From NCBI GenBank assembly GCA_028279185.1, contig JANQSS010000043.1, positions 1 to 64,000 on the forward strand: a stretch of 64,000 nucleotides of DNA, written 5' to 3'. Positions 63,900 to 64,000 of the stretch are shown here, piece by piece; position 1 is the stretch's first letter, and each line of letters begins with the position of its first letter. This DNA comes from Saprospiraceae bacterium (GTDB lineage Bacteria > Bacteroidota > Bacteroidia > Chitinophagales > Saprospiraceae). Position numbers and translations under genes: made by a program. The notes under the pieces are model-generated. The model was not told the origin of the DNA and searched no databases. It saw only the letters and a program-made list of their open reading frames with translations.

Positions 63900-64000
63900 G
63901 TGAGTTCGTCAAAGGATAATGAAAAGTCCATCTTGAGTCAATGGGCAGCACTTAAAAAAGCAACGCCCGAAAAAAAGGCTCCTATAGACACTGATCGAGT
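63900..64000 (+). CDS. Start of a further gene (partial)
   Basis: From GTG at 63900 an open frame runs to the end of the window ('SSSKDNEKSILSQWAALKKA' onward, rich in Lys and polar residues). An ATG at 63919 is quickly followed by a stop in its own frame. No family can be read from 33 residues. It is 10 bases after the HupE gene and could be co-transcribed. Confidence 0.45.
   Translation, partial: MSSSKDNEKSILSQWAALKKATPEKKAPIDTDR

Noticed and set aside
1..64000. Prophage or insertion sequence in the accessory region
   Set aside because: No integrase, transposase, terminase or capsid-like gene and no long terminal inverted repeats or target duplications were found.

Overview
The window comes from a member of the Bacteroidota, most likely a Saprospiria/Saprospiraceae-type marine or sediment bacterium. 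The signs are a SusC/SusD pair, type IX secretion (T9SS) C-terminal sorting domains, a CHU_C-type C-terminus on a giant metalloprotease, FG-GAP/ASPIC-UnbV proteins, LytS/LytTR two-component pairs and an ABC permease fused to an M1 peptidase. No rRNA, tRNA, CRISPR array, transposase or phage structural gene was seen.

Layout. 1-2127: two exported proteins on the minus strand (SUMF1-like; YCF48-like propeller with T9SS tail). 2568-15657: a compact eight-gene plus-strand operon, the most unusual part of the window. It encodes a 1758-residue protein with two alpha/beta hydrolases and a CHAT protease, three TIR proteins, two M19-dipeptidase-like metallohydrolases, a small exported protein, and a membrane protein whose N-terminal domain resembles the domain at the end of one of the TIR proteins (EAD11-like). 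16077-19138: a divergent pair, patatin phospholipase and TIR-SH3 membrane protein, bracketed by copies of a short palindromic repeat. I read 2568-19138 as one candidate biological-conflict (defence or programmed cell death) island. It has many effectors (TIR NADases, protease, lipases, patatin), but no STAND NTPase, cyclic-nucleotide synthase or other classical sensor in this window.

19285-23941: SusD and SusC without any carbohydrate enzymes. 24227-28689: ABC ATPase plus permease-M1 aminopeptidase fusion. 28942-33053: DksA/TraR-like zinc-finger protein, a VCBS/ASPIC T9SS cargo, and a LytTR regulator/LytS-type kinase operon. 33059-38329: giant M43 metalloprotease T9SS cargo. 38359-49876: mostly housekeeping and small-family genes on the minus strand (MscS, APC permease, SRPBCC, YihY, NAD(P)-binding protein, a second LytS/LytTR set, SGNH hydrolase, TonB-like protein, antibiotic-kinase-like protein).

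50238-62389: a small natural-product locus. A six-gene, largely overlapping minus-strand operon encodes an acyl-CoA dehydrogenase, a sulfotransferase, a free adenylation protein, a free carrier protein, a C-A-T NRPS and a glycosyltransferase. Nearby are an ornithine cyclodeaminase-family gene, a DUF354 glycosyltransferase-like gene and a membrane GT-C-like gene. Ornithine cyclodeaminase plus free A, free carrier and dehydrogenase is the gene set expected for a proline-derived pyrrole or pyrroline building block; this is inference. The window closes with a HupE/UreJ-type membrane protein and the first codons of another gene.

Where an ATG lies just inside a longer GTG- or TTG-initiated frame, I chose the ATG and said so. 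All domain calls, residue numbers and substrate codes were read by eye; no database search was run.
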